DNA from: Pseudobutyrivibrio sp.
GTDB taxonomy: Bacteria; Bacillota; Clostridia; Lachnospirales; Lachnospiraceae
Direction of reading: 5' to 3'
DNA length: 35,124 nucleotides
Assembly: GCA_017557435.1 (NCBI GenBank)
Contig: JAFYYR010000022.1
Span: forward strand, 1-35,124
Within the stretch, counting starts at the first letter, position 1. The number at the start of each line of letters is the position of its first letter. Below the pieces are notes generated by a model, which saw only the letters and a program-made list of their open reading frames with translations, was not told the DNA's origin and did no database searches. Of this stretch, positions 26,224 through 34,799 are shown piece by piece. Made by a program: the position numbers and the translations under genes.

Positions 26224-27381
26224 ATGGCTAAAGACAGAGAGCTTGCTGCATCTAGGCAGGAAGCCAGGCAGCGAAAGAAAATTAAAAAGCTTTTGAACTT
26301 CGATTACACATTGCTGTTAATCGTTATCTTTATTCTCGCTTTTGGACTAGTTATGCTTTATAGTACCTCAGCCTATGCTGCATCCCTCAAGATGGGTAAT
26401 TCTGTTTTCTACCTTAAAAAACAAGCAGTAGCAGCTGCTCTTGGCTTTGTTGGTATGTTTTTTTCTACAAAAATAGACTATAGAAGATGGGCGGCTCTTG
26501 TTTGGCCAATATATTTAGTCGCTACAGCCCTTTGTATCTTGGTTATTTTTGCAGGTACTACAATTAATGATTCAACCAGATGGCTTCGTATTGGAGGCCT
26601 TTCCTTTCAGCCATCAGAGCTTGCTAAGGTAGCGGTTATTCTACTTATTGCAAGTATTATTGATAGGGCACCAAAGGCCCAGAGGACATTTCAGGGTTCT
26701 ATTATGACAATAGCACTTGTTATTCCAGTGTTTACAATTGTCGCGTATAGTAACCTTTCTACAGCTGTAATTATCCTTGGTATTGCATTTTTAATGGTAT
26801 TTATAGCTTCTCCAAAATATGGATATTTCCTTGGCCTTGCAGCTGCAGGCTTTTCACTTATTGTTATTTATATAGCTTTTGAGAGTTATCGAGCAGGTCG
26901 TATTGGAGCATGGCTTCATCCTGAGGACTTTATAGATAGCAATGGATTCCAAATTTTACAGGGATTATATGCTATAGGTAGTGGCGGATTATTCGGTAAG
27001 GGCCTTGGCGGAAGTATGCAAAAATACATAGTTCCTGAGGCTCAAAACGATATGATTTTCTCCATTATTTGCGAGGAGTTAGGAGTATTTGGTGCGGTAT
27101 GTATCATTTTGCTTTATATTCTTATGCTTTATAGATTGCTTTATATTGCCAATCACGCAAAAGATATGTTTGGCTCATATATTTGCGTAGGCATTATGGC
27201 ACATGTTGCTCTTCAGGTAATTCTTAATATTGCCGTTGTTACTAATTCGATTCCAAATACAGGTGTTACCTTACCACTGATAAGCTACGGTGGTACATCT
27301 GTTGCTATATTACTTACAGAACTAGGATTAGCTCTTAGTGTATCTAAGAACATGGAATTTGAGGAGGATGACGATGTCTAG
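26224..27381 (+). CDS. ftsW: Septal peptidoglycan glycosyltransferase FtsW (SEDS family)
   Basis: 385 residues from ATG 26224, preceded by a GGGGAT purine stretch; a GTG at 26209 would overlap this site. It is a SEDS polymerase with about ten membrane segments. It polymerises glycan strands from lipid II and pairs with the class B PBP in this cluster. Signatures are GLVMLYSTSAYAA, NDSTRWLRIGGLSFQPSELAK and QNDMIFSIICEELG, ending in the GVTLPLISYGGTS segment. SpoVE is a close relative, but context supports FtsW. Its last 8 bases overlap the divIB start. Confidence 0.94.
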   Translation: MAKDRELAASRQEARQRKKIKKLLNFDYTLLLIVIFILAFGLVMLYSTSAYAASLKMGNSVFYLKKQAVAAALGFVGMFFSTKIDYRRWAALVWPIYLVATALCILVIFAGTTINDSTRWLRIGGLSFQPSELAKVAVILLIASIIDRAPKAQRTFQGSIMTIALVIPVFTIVAYSNLSTAVIILGIAFLMVFIASPKYGYFLGLAAAGFSLIVIYIAFESYRAGRIGAWLHPEDFIDSNGFQILQGLYAIGSGGLFGKGLGGSMQKYIVPEAQNDMIFSIICEELGVFGAVCIILLYILMLYRLLYIANHAKDMFGSYICVGIMAHVALQVILNIAVVTNSIPNTGVTLPLISYGGTSVAILLTELGLALSVSKNMEFEEDDDV

Positions 27382-28138
27382 GCGCAGAAAAAAGCGTAAA
27401 AATAAAGGCATTGTGATTGCCATAATTGAGTTCGTACTTGCCATTGTAATTATTGGCGCTCTACTAGCTATGGCAGCCTACTTTTTTTGCCCGTTGAAAA
27501 AAGTAACTGTCGAGGGAACAGATCTTTATACCTCTAAAGAGGTTTCTGATTATATTTTAGATGATAAGTATTCTAGTAACACAATCTATGTATTTGTTAA
27601 AAACAAGCTGTTTCCAAAAGGGGATGCTGAGTTTATTGAACGATTTGATGTTCAGATTACAGGCATGCATTCTGTGAATATTGTCTGCAAGGAAAAGGCA
27701 ATACTGGGATACATGACTCAAGATGATGGTAAATATGTCTATTTTAACTACGAAGGTAAAATTGCAGAAATCAGTGAGACTTATATTGAACGTGGCTACA
27801 TGAAAGTTGATGGAGTGACCTGTGAGGAGCCAAAAGTAGGAGATAAGCTTTCTATAGGTTCTGATCAGATTGGCTATCTTACTTCGTTGATTAAAATTTT
27901 AAAAAAGAATTCGCTGATGCCAAATGAGATTTCTTACGATGAGAATAATCATATAACACTTGTGTATGATACCTATAATATTTCCCTTGGTAATCGCTCT
28001 CGTTTAGAGGAGAAAATAGAGCGAGTGATGCTGATACTTCCTAAAATAGAAGGAATGCAAGGTACACTACATCTAGAGAATTATTCGAATCAAAACACAG
28101 ATATTGTATTTGAAAAAGATACTGAGGCTGAGCAATAA
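27374..28138 (+). CDS. divIB: FtsQ/DivIB-type division protein
   Basis: 254 residues from ATG 27374, the start served by GAGGAGG, which lies inside the last codons of ftsW; the two genes overlap by 8 bases. A very basic N-terminus (SRRRKKRKNKG) and one membrane segment (about 13-36) precede the extracellular POTRA domain (from about 37, starting KKVTVEGTDLYTSKEV) and a beta domain. This is the FtsQ/DivIB layout. It forms the FtsQLB-type complex with FtsL. An Asn/Glu-rich short tail ends the protein. Confidence 0.88.
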   Translation: MSRRRKKRKNKGIVIAIIEFVLAIVIIGALLAMAAYFFCPLKKVTVEGTDLYTSKEVSDYILDDKYSSNTIYVFVKNKLFPKGDAEFIERFDVQITGMHSVNIVCKEKAILGYMTQDDGKYVYFNYEGKIAEISETYIERGYMKVDGVTCEEPKVGDKLSIGSDQIGYLTSLIKILKKNSLMPNEISYDENNHITLVYDTYNISLGNRSRLEEKIERVMLILPKIEGMQGTLHLENYSNQNTDIVFEKDTEAEQ

Positions 28139-28162
28139 AATCATATTTTTGATAAAAAACGG

Positions 28163-28292
28163 TTGCGTAATAGGTCGAAAAACTATAATATTATAATAGT
28201 ATTTTGTATAGAGGCGGAGAGTATCTCTTCGTAGCTCTGTTTTTGGTATTAGAGATTTTTCGACCTCCCTTAGAGGTTTAATAAAAAGGAGG
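28163..28292 (+). promoter_or_regulatory. ftsZ leader with promoter-like boxes and inverted repeat
   Basis: Two TATAAT boxes lie at 28184-28189 and 28192-28197; TTGCGT (28163-28168) is a poor -35 with short spacing to the first. AGGTCGAAAAACT (28172-28184) is an inverted repeat of 28253-28266, which brackets the possible start. A strong AAGGAGG lies at 28286-28292. This suggests that ftsZ has its own promoter, but the -35 elements are weak. Confidence 0.5.
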
Positions 28293-28300
28293 ATATGGTT

Positions 28301-29518
28301 TTGATTAACATTACGACTGACGAGACAGGTGCTCCTGTCAGAATCATTGTTGTAGGCGTCGGCGGAGCAGGCAACAATGCAGTAAAGCGTATGGTTGAAG
28401 AGGGTATTGGGGGAGTTGAGTTTATTGGAATCAACACTGATAAGCAGGCACTTGATTTATGCAAGGCGCCTACTCTTTTAGCTATAGGCGAGAAAACTAC
28501 AGGTGGAAAGGGCGCAGGTGCTAACCCTGAGGTAGGCCAGAAGTCTGCTGAGGAGAGCGCAGAGGATATCTCTGCAGCTATTAAGGGCGCTGATATGGTA
28601 TTCATCACATGTGGTATGGGTGGTGGTACTGGTACTGGTGCTGCTCCAGTTGTAGCTAGAATCGCTAAGGAACAGGGTATCCTTACTGTAGGTATTGTTA
28701 CTAAGCCTTTCCAGTTCGAAGGAAAGCCTCGTATGAACAATGCCCTTAACGGTATTGAGAGACTTAAGGAGAGTGTAGATACACTTATCGTTATCCCTAA
28801 CCAGAAGCTTGTAGAGATCTGCAACAAGTCTATGGGCATCGGTGAGAGCTTTAGAATGGCTGATCAGGTTCTTCACCAGTCTGTACAGGGTATCACAGAC
28901 CTTATTACTAAGAATTCACTTATTAACCTTGACTTCGCTGATGTTCAGACAGTTATGAAGGACAAGGGATTAGCACATGTAGGTATCGGTTCTGCTAAGG
29001 GTGATGAGAAGGCACTTGAGGCTGTTAAGGCTGCTGTTGCTTCTCCACTTCTTGAGACAAGCATCCAGGGTGCTACTGATGTTATCGTTAACATCTGTGG
29101 TGACGTTGGACTTAACGATGCTAATGAGGCTACATCATACGTTCAGGATATGACTGGCGCTGATGCTAACATCATTCTTGGTATCACAGTTGATGAGAAT
29201 ATGGATGACGAAGTATCTGTTACAGTTATCGCAACAGGACTTGGTGAGCCAGCTGCTACACCAGCAGGTTCATTCCGTTCATCTACAGGTATGTTATACA
29301 ATTCACAGCCTAAGCCAACAGGCGCTGATATGCTTTCAGGCATGAGAAATGCAGCTCCGGCTAGCCAGGCAGGTGTTACTAATACACCACCAGTTGTTAA
29401 CAGACCAGTTACACCTAATCCAGTACAGAGACCTGTTACTCCTACAGCACCTACAGAGAGCAGCGTACCTGAGCTTAACATCAAAATGCCAGACTTCATG
29501 AGCTCAATCAAAAAGTAA
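28301..29518 (+). CDS. ftsZ: Cell division protein FtsZ
   Basis: The tubulin-like GTPase that builds the division ring. The GTP-binding signature [10 protein letters not shown] and the N-terminal [13 protein letters not shown] are clear, as are NTDKQAL and the T7-loop region [16 protein letters not shown] Pro/Thr/Val-rich linker (about 325-385) leads to a C-terminal peptide [15 protein letters not shown] that would contact membrane anchors. Start choice: ATG 28295 is only 2 bases after AAGGAGG, too close, whereas TTG 28301 is 8 bases away; I take the TTG, giving 405 residues. The ATG reading adds two residues. No ftsA precedes it, so the ring anchor must be encoded elsewhere (for example SepF). 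A terminator follows. Confidence 0.97.
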   Translation: MINITTDETGAPVRIIVVGVGGAGNNAVKRMVEEGIGGVEFIGINTDKQALDLCKAPTLLAIGEKTTGGKGAGANPEVGQKSAEESAEDISAAIKGADMVFITCGMGGGTGTGAAPVVARIAKEQGILTVGIVTKPFQFEGKPRMNNALNGIERLKESVDTLIVIPNQKLVEICNKSMGIGESFRMADQVLHQSVQGITDLITKNSLINLDFADVQTVMKDKGLAHVGIGSAKGDEKALEAVKAAVASPLLETSIQGATDVIVNICGDVGLNDANEATSYVQDMTGADANIILGITVDENMDDEVSVTVIATGLGEPAATPAGSFRSSTGMLYNSQPKPTGADMLSGMRNAAPASQAGVTNTPPVVNRPVTPNPVQRPVTPTAPTESSVPELNIKMPDFMSSIKK

Positions 29519-29534
29519 TTTAATCAAAAATTAT

Positions 29535-29560
29535 GGCACCGCATCTGCGGTGCCTTTTTA
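29535..29560. terminator. Terminator between ftsZ and the thioesterase gene
   Basis: GGCACCGC (29535-29542) and GCGGTGCC (29547-29554) pair perfectly around ATCT, followed by TTTTTAAA. A-rich sequence on the other side allows use by the converging thioesterase gene too. Confidence 0.93.
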
Positions 29561-29573
29561 AATGCTAAATATT

Positions 29574-29957
29574 TTATTTATGTCCTTCGGCCTTAGCCAT
29601 GAACTTCTCGTTGTTGATAATGAATCTCTCGTGTGTACCCATACCAACCATACCGTTTTCATCTGAGCAAACAACTTCAAAGGTAAGCTTACGACCGTCA
29701 ATCTCTATAAGAGTGGCCTCACACATAACAGTCTTACCTATTGCACTAGGTGCCATGTGGCTTACATTAACCTTTGTGCCTACAGATCCAAGTCCTTCCT
29801 CAAGCTCTGGCTGAATCATCTTCCAGCAGGTCTCCTCCATCAGTGAAATCATAGCAGGAGTAGCAAAAACCTCCAGGGCTCCACTAGTAAATGCCTTAGC
29901 AGTATTATCAATAGTCACAACAGTTTCGGCGGACCCCTTCATTCCAATCTCAAGCAT
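29574..29957 (-). CDS. FlK-like hotdog-fold acyl-CoA thioesterase
   Basis: A 127-residue hotdog-fold protein. It closely follows the layout of FlK, the fluoroacetyl-CoA thioesterase family: the FATPAMISLMEETCW segment, then VGTKVNVSHMAPSAIGKTV. The three catalytic positions of FlK (Thr, Glu, His) match here as Thr33, Glu41 and His67, with identical spacing (8 and 26). Fluoroacetate itself is an unlikely substrate; clearing another short acyl-CoA is more plausible. AAGGAG lies before the ATG. It is transcribed toward ftsZ and away from argS, and its promoter region is occupied by the left arm of the palindromic element copy B. Confidence 0.85.
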   Translation of the reverse strand: MLEIGMKGSAETVVTIDNTAKAFTSGALEVFATPAMISLMEETCWKMIQPELEEGLGSVGTKVNVSHMAPSAIGKTVMCEATLIEIDGRKLTFEVVCSDENGMVGMGTHERFIINNEKFMAKAEGHK

Positions 29958-30007
29958 AGTAAATTATCTCCTTAATCATATTTTATATAAACTCATTATA
30001 AAACCTT

Positions 30008-30793
30008 CGGAGAAAAATTAAACCCATGTTTCCGCATTTATCCACTTTTCGGCGCAAGTCCATCTGCCCCGCCTCCCAAAGAAGACCCCGGGCCGCCTGC
30101 CCCTGTTATATGATTGGAATGGACCCACCTGCTGTCCAAGGGTATCTTGCTATCAATTCAGCGAATATTTGTAGTTTTTCTTTACGCCAAAAATTGACGA
30201 CGCCGGGTGTCTTTTGAGGAATGAACCTTTTTCAAAAGTGTTAGATTTAGGTGCGGACACATTAATTATTCATACAGCTTCTACAAATGGTTCTCAGGGG
30301 GGGAGGGGCTCATTATACATTCGCTAAGAAAAATTAAAAAGCAGGTTTTGTATATATCTGCACCGTGGCACATTCGACATCGTGTCTCAGCGTGACAACT
30401 GCTGCCGCCATCCTAGCGGCAGCTGCATATATATTACAAAACCTGCTTTATATTTTTCTAAGCTCATTCCAAAATCGCCCCTCCCCCCCTGAGAATCATT
30501 TGGAAGCTGTATTTTCAGTATTTTTTAGTGTCCGCACATAAACTACACTTTTGAAAATTGTACAGGCCTACAAAAGACACCGAAATAGCGGCGTCAATTT
30601 GCGTATTAGAAAAACCAAATATTCATGCTGTGATAGCAAGATACCCTTTTAGATAGTAGGTGGGTCCGTGTTTATTTTTTGCAAATAGGGGCAGGCGGCC
30701 CGGGGAGAGAGTTGGAGGGGCAGGTGGAAGGGGCGAAGATAAAGTGGATGGGAGATTGTGGAAACATGGGTTTTGTGTTATAATTTCTCTCCG
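30008..30793 (-). repeat. Large palindromic element, copy B (complete)
   Basis: The whole 786-base stretch is one imperfect palindrome. The outermost pair is CGGAGAAA (30008) with TTTCTCTCCG (30793 end). CCCATGTTTCC, CCGGGCCGCCTGCCCCT, GGGTATCTTGCTATCA, GGTGTCTTTT, TTTTCAAAAGTGT and GTGCGGACAC (30251-30260 with 30528-30537) each recur as complements in the other arm in mirrored order. The 142-base core (30323-30464) is in reverse orientation to copies A and C and nearly identical to them. Next to it is a perfect 17-bp stem, CTCAGGGGGGGAGGGGC (30293-30309) with 30477-30493, which differs in sequence from the stem of copy A. Open reading frames inside have no ribosome sites and mirror each other. 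No transposase is present. Confidence 0.93.
30756..30784 (+). promoter_or_regulatory. argS promoter inside the palindromic element
   Basis: TTGTGG (30756-30761), 17-base spacer, perfect TATAAT (30779-30784). These bases belong to the outer end of the right arm of copy B. The left arm has the equivalent GGAAACATGGG block but not the TATAAT at that position. Confidence 0.65.
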
Positions 30794-30838
30794 TGAGTTT
30801 GTATAAATTATTGTGATTATTTATAGATGGAGGATACG

Positions 30839-32599
30839 ATGAAAGAGATTCTTATGCAGATTAAGGAGGTCGTAGTCGAGGGCTTTAAGGCTGCGGGCTA
30901 TGATGAGAAGTACGGTATGGTTTCGCTTTCCAATAGACCAGACCTTTGCCAGTTCCAGTGTAATGGTGCTATGGCAGCTGCCAAGGAATACAAGAAGGCT
31001 CCTATTGCTATTGCAAATGAGGTAGTGGAGAAGCTTTCTGCTAATTCTATGTTTTCTAAGTGTGAGGCATGTCCTCCAGGATTTATTAATATGAATTTGT
31101 CGGATGAATTCATTTCTGAGTTCGTATCGACTATGGCTGATGATACAGAGCGCTTTGGTGTAGACAAAGTTTCTTCACCTAAAAAGGTTATGATTGATTA
31201 TGGCGGACCTAATGTTGCTAAGCCACTTCACGTTGGTCACCTTCGTTCTGCTATTATTGGTGAGTCAATTAAACGTACAGCTCGTTTTATGGGCGATGAG
31301 GTTATCGGTGATGTGCATCTTGGAGATTGGGGTCTTCAGATGGGTCTCATCATTACTGAGCTTAAGCTTCGTAAGCCAGAGCTTGTATATTTCGATGAGA
31401 ATTATGATGGAGAGTATCCAACAGAGGCTCCATTTACTATTTCAGAGCTTGAGGAGATTTATCCATGCGCTTCTGGTAAGTCAAAGGAAGACGAGGCTTA
31501 TAAGGAGGCAGCTCTTAAGGCTACATTTGAGCTTCAGCATGGTAGAAGAGGCTATCAGGCACTTCTTTCACATATTCTTAATGTTTCAGTTAATGACTTG
31601 AAGCGTAACTATGAGAAGCTTGACGTTACATTTGACCTTTGGAAGGGTGAGTCAGACGCACAGCCTTACATTCCTGACATGGTTCAGAAGATGAAGGATG
31701 AAGGATTTGCCTATATTTCAGAGGGTGCACTTGTTGTTGATGTTAAGGAAGAGACAGATACAAAAGAAGTTCCACCATGTATGATTCTTAAGTCAGATGG
31801 TGCTTCACTTTACAATACAACAGATCTTGCTACTATGGTTTGGAGAATGAAGGATTACAATCCAGATTCTATCGTGTACGTAGTAGATAAGAGACAGGAG
31901 CTTTACTTTACACAGGTATTTAGATGTGCGAAAAAGACTGGTATCGTTCCAAATAGCACTAATCTTTACTTCGTAGGCTTCGGTACTATGAATGGCAAGG
32001 ATGGTAAGCCATTTAAGACACGTCAGGGTGGCGTTATGAGACTTGAGTATCTTCTTCAGGAGGTTGAGGATAAGATGCTTGAGAAGATTAAAGAGAATGG
32101 CACAATGAATGATGAGGATGCTGAGAAGACAGCAGCTATTGTTGGTCTTTCAGCTGTTAAATATGGTGACCTTTCTAACCAGGCTTCAAAGGATTATATC
32201 TTCGATATCGATAGATTTACATCTGCCGAGGGTAACACAGGTCCATATATCCTTTATACAATCGTTAGATGTAAGTCAATCCTTACAAAGGCAGGAGTAA
32301 GCACTTTCGATGGCAAGATTCTTCCTGCTCACTCAGATTCAGAGAGAGCTCTTCAGCTTGAGCTTACTAAGTTCATGGCTGCTCTTTCATCAGCTTACGA
32401 GGAGATGGCTCCTCACAAAATTTGTGCTTACATTTACGATTTAGCAAATGCTTTCAACAGATTTTACCATGATACTAAGATTTTGGCTGAAGAAGATGAA
32501 GCTGTTAAGGCTAGCTACTTGAAGCTCTTATGGCTTACAAGAGGTGTGCTTGAAAAGGCTATCGAACTTCTCGGCTTTAATGCACCGGAGCGTATGTAA
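30839..32599 (+). CDS. argS: Arginyl-tRNA synthetase
   Basis: 586 residues from ATG 30839; the ATG at 30827 overlaps the GGAGG that serves the later start. It is a class I synthetase with the N-terminal Add-1 domain (about 1-95), the HIGH-type motif as HVGH in GGPNVAKPLHVGHLRSAIIG (about 127-140), and a late KMSK-like loop in which the region reads FKTRQGGVMRLEYLL. The C-terminal DALR anticodon domain begins near SADS/ERALQLELTKFM. It attaches arginine to tRNA. The methyltransferase gene starts on the base after the stop, so the two are translationally coupled. No T-box leader is visible; regulation may involve the palindromic element in which the promoter lies. Confidence 0.97.
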   Translation: MKEILMQIKEVVVEGFKAAGYDEKYGMVSLSNRPDLCQFQCNGAMAAAKEYKKAPIAIANEVVEKLSANSMFSKCEACPPGFINMNLSDEFISEFVSTMADDTERFGVDKVSSPKKVMIDYGGPNVAKPLHVGHLRSAIIGESIKRTARFMGDEVIGDVHLGDWGLQMGLIITELKLRKPELVYFDENYDGEYPTEAPFTISELEEIYPCASGKSKEDEAYKEAALKATFELQHGRRGYQALLSHILNVSVNDLKRNYEKLDVTFDLWKGESDAQPYIPDMVQKMKDEGFAYISEGALVVDVKEETDTKEVPPCMILKSDGASLYNTTDLATMVWRMKDYNPDSIVYVVDKRQELYFTQVFRCAKKTGIVPNSTNLYFVGFGTMNGKDGKPFKTRQGGVMRLEYLLQEVEDKMLEKIKENGTMNDEDAEKTAAIVGLSAVKYGDLSNQASKDYIFDIDRFTSAEGNTGPYILYTIVRCKSILTKAGVSTFDGKILPAHSDSERALQLELTKFMAALSSAYEEMAPHKICAYIYDLANAFNRFYHDTKILAEEDEAVKASYLKLLWLTRGVLEKAIELLGFNAPERM

Positions 32600-33922
32600 A
32601 TGGATACATCTTTTTTACCAATTGATTTTATTAATCGCATGGAGCAGGACCTAGGTCCTGACTTCCATGCGTTTTTGCGTTCTTATGAGAAGAGTAAGAT
32701 ATCTGCCCTTAGATTTAATCCTATTAAGGCAGACGATAAAGCTATAGAAAAAATTAAGGATATGCTGACAGGCTCAGTACAGTGGAGTCCTAACGGCTAT
32801 TACTATGATGATGAAAATAGTCGTCCTGGGGTACATCCATATCATCACAGCGGAATCTATTATATTCAGGATGCATCGGCCCAGCTTCCAGTGGAGATGC
32901 TTTCTCCAAAGCCTGGTGATTATTGCCTTGATCTATGTGCGGCACCAGGAGGCAAATCTACCCAGATAGCCGGATATTTAAATGGTCAGGGCATTTTAGT
33001 TTCTAACGAGCCTATGAAAAATCGTGCCAAGATTCTCTCTGAGAATGTGGAGCGACTAGGCATCAGAAATGCCATAGTTACTTCTGAGTACCCAGACAAG
33101 CTGGCAGAGAAATTCCCAGAGTACTTCGACAAGATTATGGTGGATGCCCCTTGTTCTGGCGAGGGTATGTTTAGAAAGAACCATGATGCTTGCACAGAGT
33201 GGTCCCTTGAATCTGTTGAGATGTGTGCTGCTCGTCAGGCTGAGATTTTGGATAGAGCCTACGAGATGCTTATACCAGGTGGTCGAATTTGCTACAGTAC
33301 CTGTACTTTTGCAAGGCTTGAGGACGAGGAGGCAGTAGCTGCCTTTATCTCTCGTCATCCAGATATGACCCTCATTGAGGAAAAGCGACTTTGGCCTCAT
33401 GAGGTGGAGGGCGAAGGCCACTATGCAGCTCTTCTTGAAAAAGCTGACCCTGAAAATAGGGCAGAGGACTTAAGAGATGAAAGAGAGACCTTTAGCTTTA
33501 AGAAAATTAATGATAAAATATTAAATGATTATTTAATATTTATAAAAGATACTTTAAATGACAAATGGCGTGATAATCTACTTCTTCTTGGGGACTTGCT
33601 ATACATGCTTCCTGAAGGTTGTCCTGATTTCGAAGGACTTCATGTACTAAGGGGAGGTCTTTTCATGGGGACATTGAAGAAGAACAGATTTGAGCCAAGC
33701 CATGCGCTAGCACTTGCCTTAAAGGCAGAGGAGGTAAAGCGCAGTTTTAATGTGTCATCGGACAGCAAAGAAATCGATGACTATCTTAAGGGCCAATCAT
33801 TAATGGGAGATGTATCAGATGGTTGGACTCTTATCACTGTGGACGGATATTCTATTGGTTGGGGTAAGGCTGTAAAAGGCCAAATTAAAAATCATTATCC
33901 AAAAGGATTGAGAAAAGTATGA
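32600..33922 (+). CDS. RsmF-like rRNA (cytosine-C5-)-methyltransferase (NOL1/NOP2/Sun family)
   Basis: A 440-residue SAM-dependent m5C methyltransferase. The core shows LCAAPGGKSTQIA (SAM-binding loop, about 112-124), DAPCSGEGMFRK (about 181-192) and the two-cysteine motif ICYSTCTF (about 233-240) that holds the catalytic Cys. The C-terminal part, with GLHVLRGGLFMG and a final YSIGWGK segment, matches the RsmF/YebU type of C-terminal RNA-binding extension. Substrate in rRNA or tRNA is not readable from sequence. It starts directly at the argS stop and overlaps the next gene by 4 bases (ATGA). Confidence 0.92.
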   Translation: MDTSFLPIDFINRMEQDLGPDFHAFLRSYEKSKISALRFNPIKADDKAIEKIKDMLTGSVQWSPNGYYYDDENSRPGVHPYHHSGIYYIQDASAQLPVEMLSPKPGDYCLDLCAAPGGKSTQIAGYLNGQGILVSNEPMKNRAKILSENVERLGIRNAIVTSEYPDKLAEKFPEYFDKIMVDAPCSGEGMFRKNHDACTEWSLESVEMCAARQAEILDRAYEMLIPGGRICYSTCTFARLEDEEAVAAFISRHPDMTLIEEKRLWPHEVEGEGHYAALLEKADPENRAEDLRDERETFSFKKINDKILNDYLIFIKDTLNDKWRDNLLLLGDLLYMLPEGCPDFEGLHVLRGGLFMGTLKKNRFEPSHALALALKAEEVKRSFNVSSDSKEIDDYLKGQSLMGDVSDGWTLITVDGYSIGWGKAVKGQIKNHYPKGLRKV

Positions 33923-34785
33923 TACATAGAATATACAAGCACAAGCAACAAATTTACGAATACATCATGTTTACCGTAGCATCCATCGTGATGGTAATCG
34001 GTATCTATTTCTTTAAATTCCCGAACCACTTTTCATTTGGTGGTGTCAGTGGTCTTTCTATTGTGTTGTCTGAGCTTTTGCCTCAGACACCAGGCTACAT
34101 TAACCTGGTTATAAATATTATTCTTTTAATCTTAGGCTTTATTGTCTTCGGTAAGAACTTTGGCGTGAAGACTACCTATATTACATTGCTTGTATCATTT
34201 GGCCCAAGCATCTTAGAGGAGATTCATCCTATGAATGGACCTCTCACTGATCAGCCAGTACTAGAGCTTATGTTTGCAATTGCACTTCCAGCTTTTGCAT
34301 CAGCAGTATTTTTCAATCTTGGCGCATCATCAGGCGGTACTGACATTGTGGCCATGATTCTAAAAAAATATACCAAAGTAGACATTGGTACAGCACTTTT
34401 TATGTCAGATGTATTTATCGTCATAAGTGCATGCTTAGTTTTCAACGTAGAGACAGGTCTGTTCTCGCTAGTTGGCTTACTTGCCAAGTCCCTAGTGGTG
34501 GACGAAACCATCGAGAATATTAACCTTGCCAAGTACTTCACTATTATATGTAATGACCCAGAGCCTATCGTCAACTTCATAATGAAGGACTTAGGAAAGG
34601 GCGCCACAGTCTACAAGGCCGTAGGCGCATACGGCCACCAGGAAAAGACCGTAGTACTTACAATACTTAAAAGACAACAGGCCGTGGAACTTAAAAACTT
34701 CATCCGAAGAAACCAGCCTAGCGCATTTATAGCAATCACCAACAGTAGCGAAATCATAGGCAAAGGATTCCGAGGCTATAATTAA
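33919..34785 (+). CDS. YitT family membrane protein (DUF161/DUF2179)
   Basis: A 288-residue protein with about five or six membrane segments (from about 12 to 190), holding the YitT-type SFGGVSGLSIVLSELLP, FFNLGASSGGTDIVAMIL and ETGLFSLVGLLAKSLVVDE segments. A soluble C-terminal DUF2179 domain (about 205-288) follows, with ATVYKAVGAYGHQEKTVVLTIL. Function of this family is unknown; transport has been suggested. It overlaps the methyltransferase by ATGA, so it ends the argS operon. No ordinary terminator follows; the left arm of element copy C begins shortly after its stop. Confidence 0.92.
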   Translation: MIHRIYKHKQQIYEYIMFTVASIVMVIGIYFFKFPNHFSFGGVSGLSIVLSELLPQTPGYINLVINIILLILGFIVFGKNFGVKTTYITLLVSFGPSILEEIHPMNGPLTDQPVLELMFAIALPAFASAVFFNLGASSGGTDIVAMILKKYTKVDIGTALFMSDVFIVISACLVFNVETGLFSLVGLLAKSLVVDETIENINLAKYFTIICNDPEPIVNFIMKDLGKGATVYKAVGAYGHQEKTVVLTILKRQQAVELKNFIRRNQPSAFIAITNSSEIIGKGFRGYN

Positions 34786-34799
34786 TTACCCTCTAGGAT

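Noticed and set aside
30026-30217. A 63-residue reading frame in the left arm of element copy B
   Set aside because: It has no ribosome site, lies wholly in the palindrome and is an expected by-product of the GC-rich blocks.
30008-30793. Element as an insertion sequence or group II intron
   Set aside because: No transposase or reverse transcriptase reading frame and no intron domain V-like sequence; the pattern is one long palindrome.
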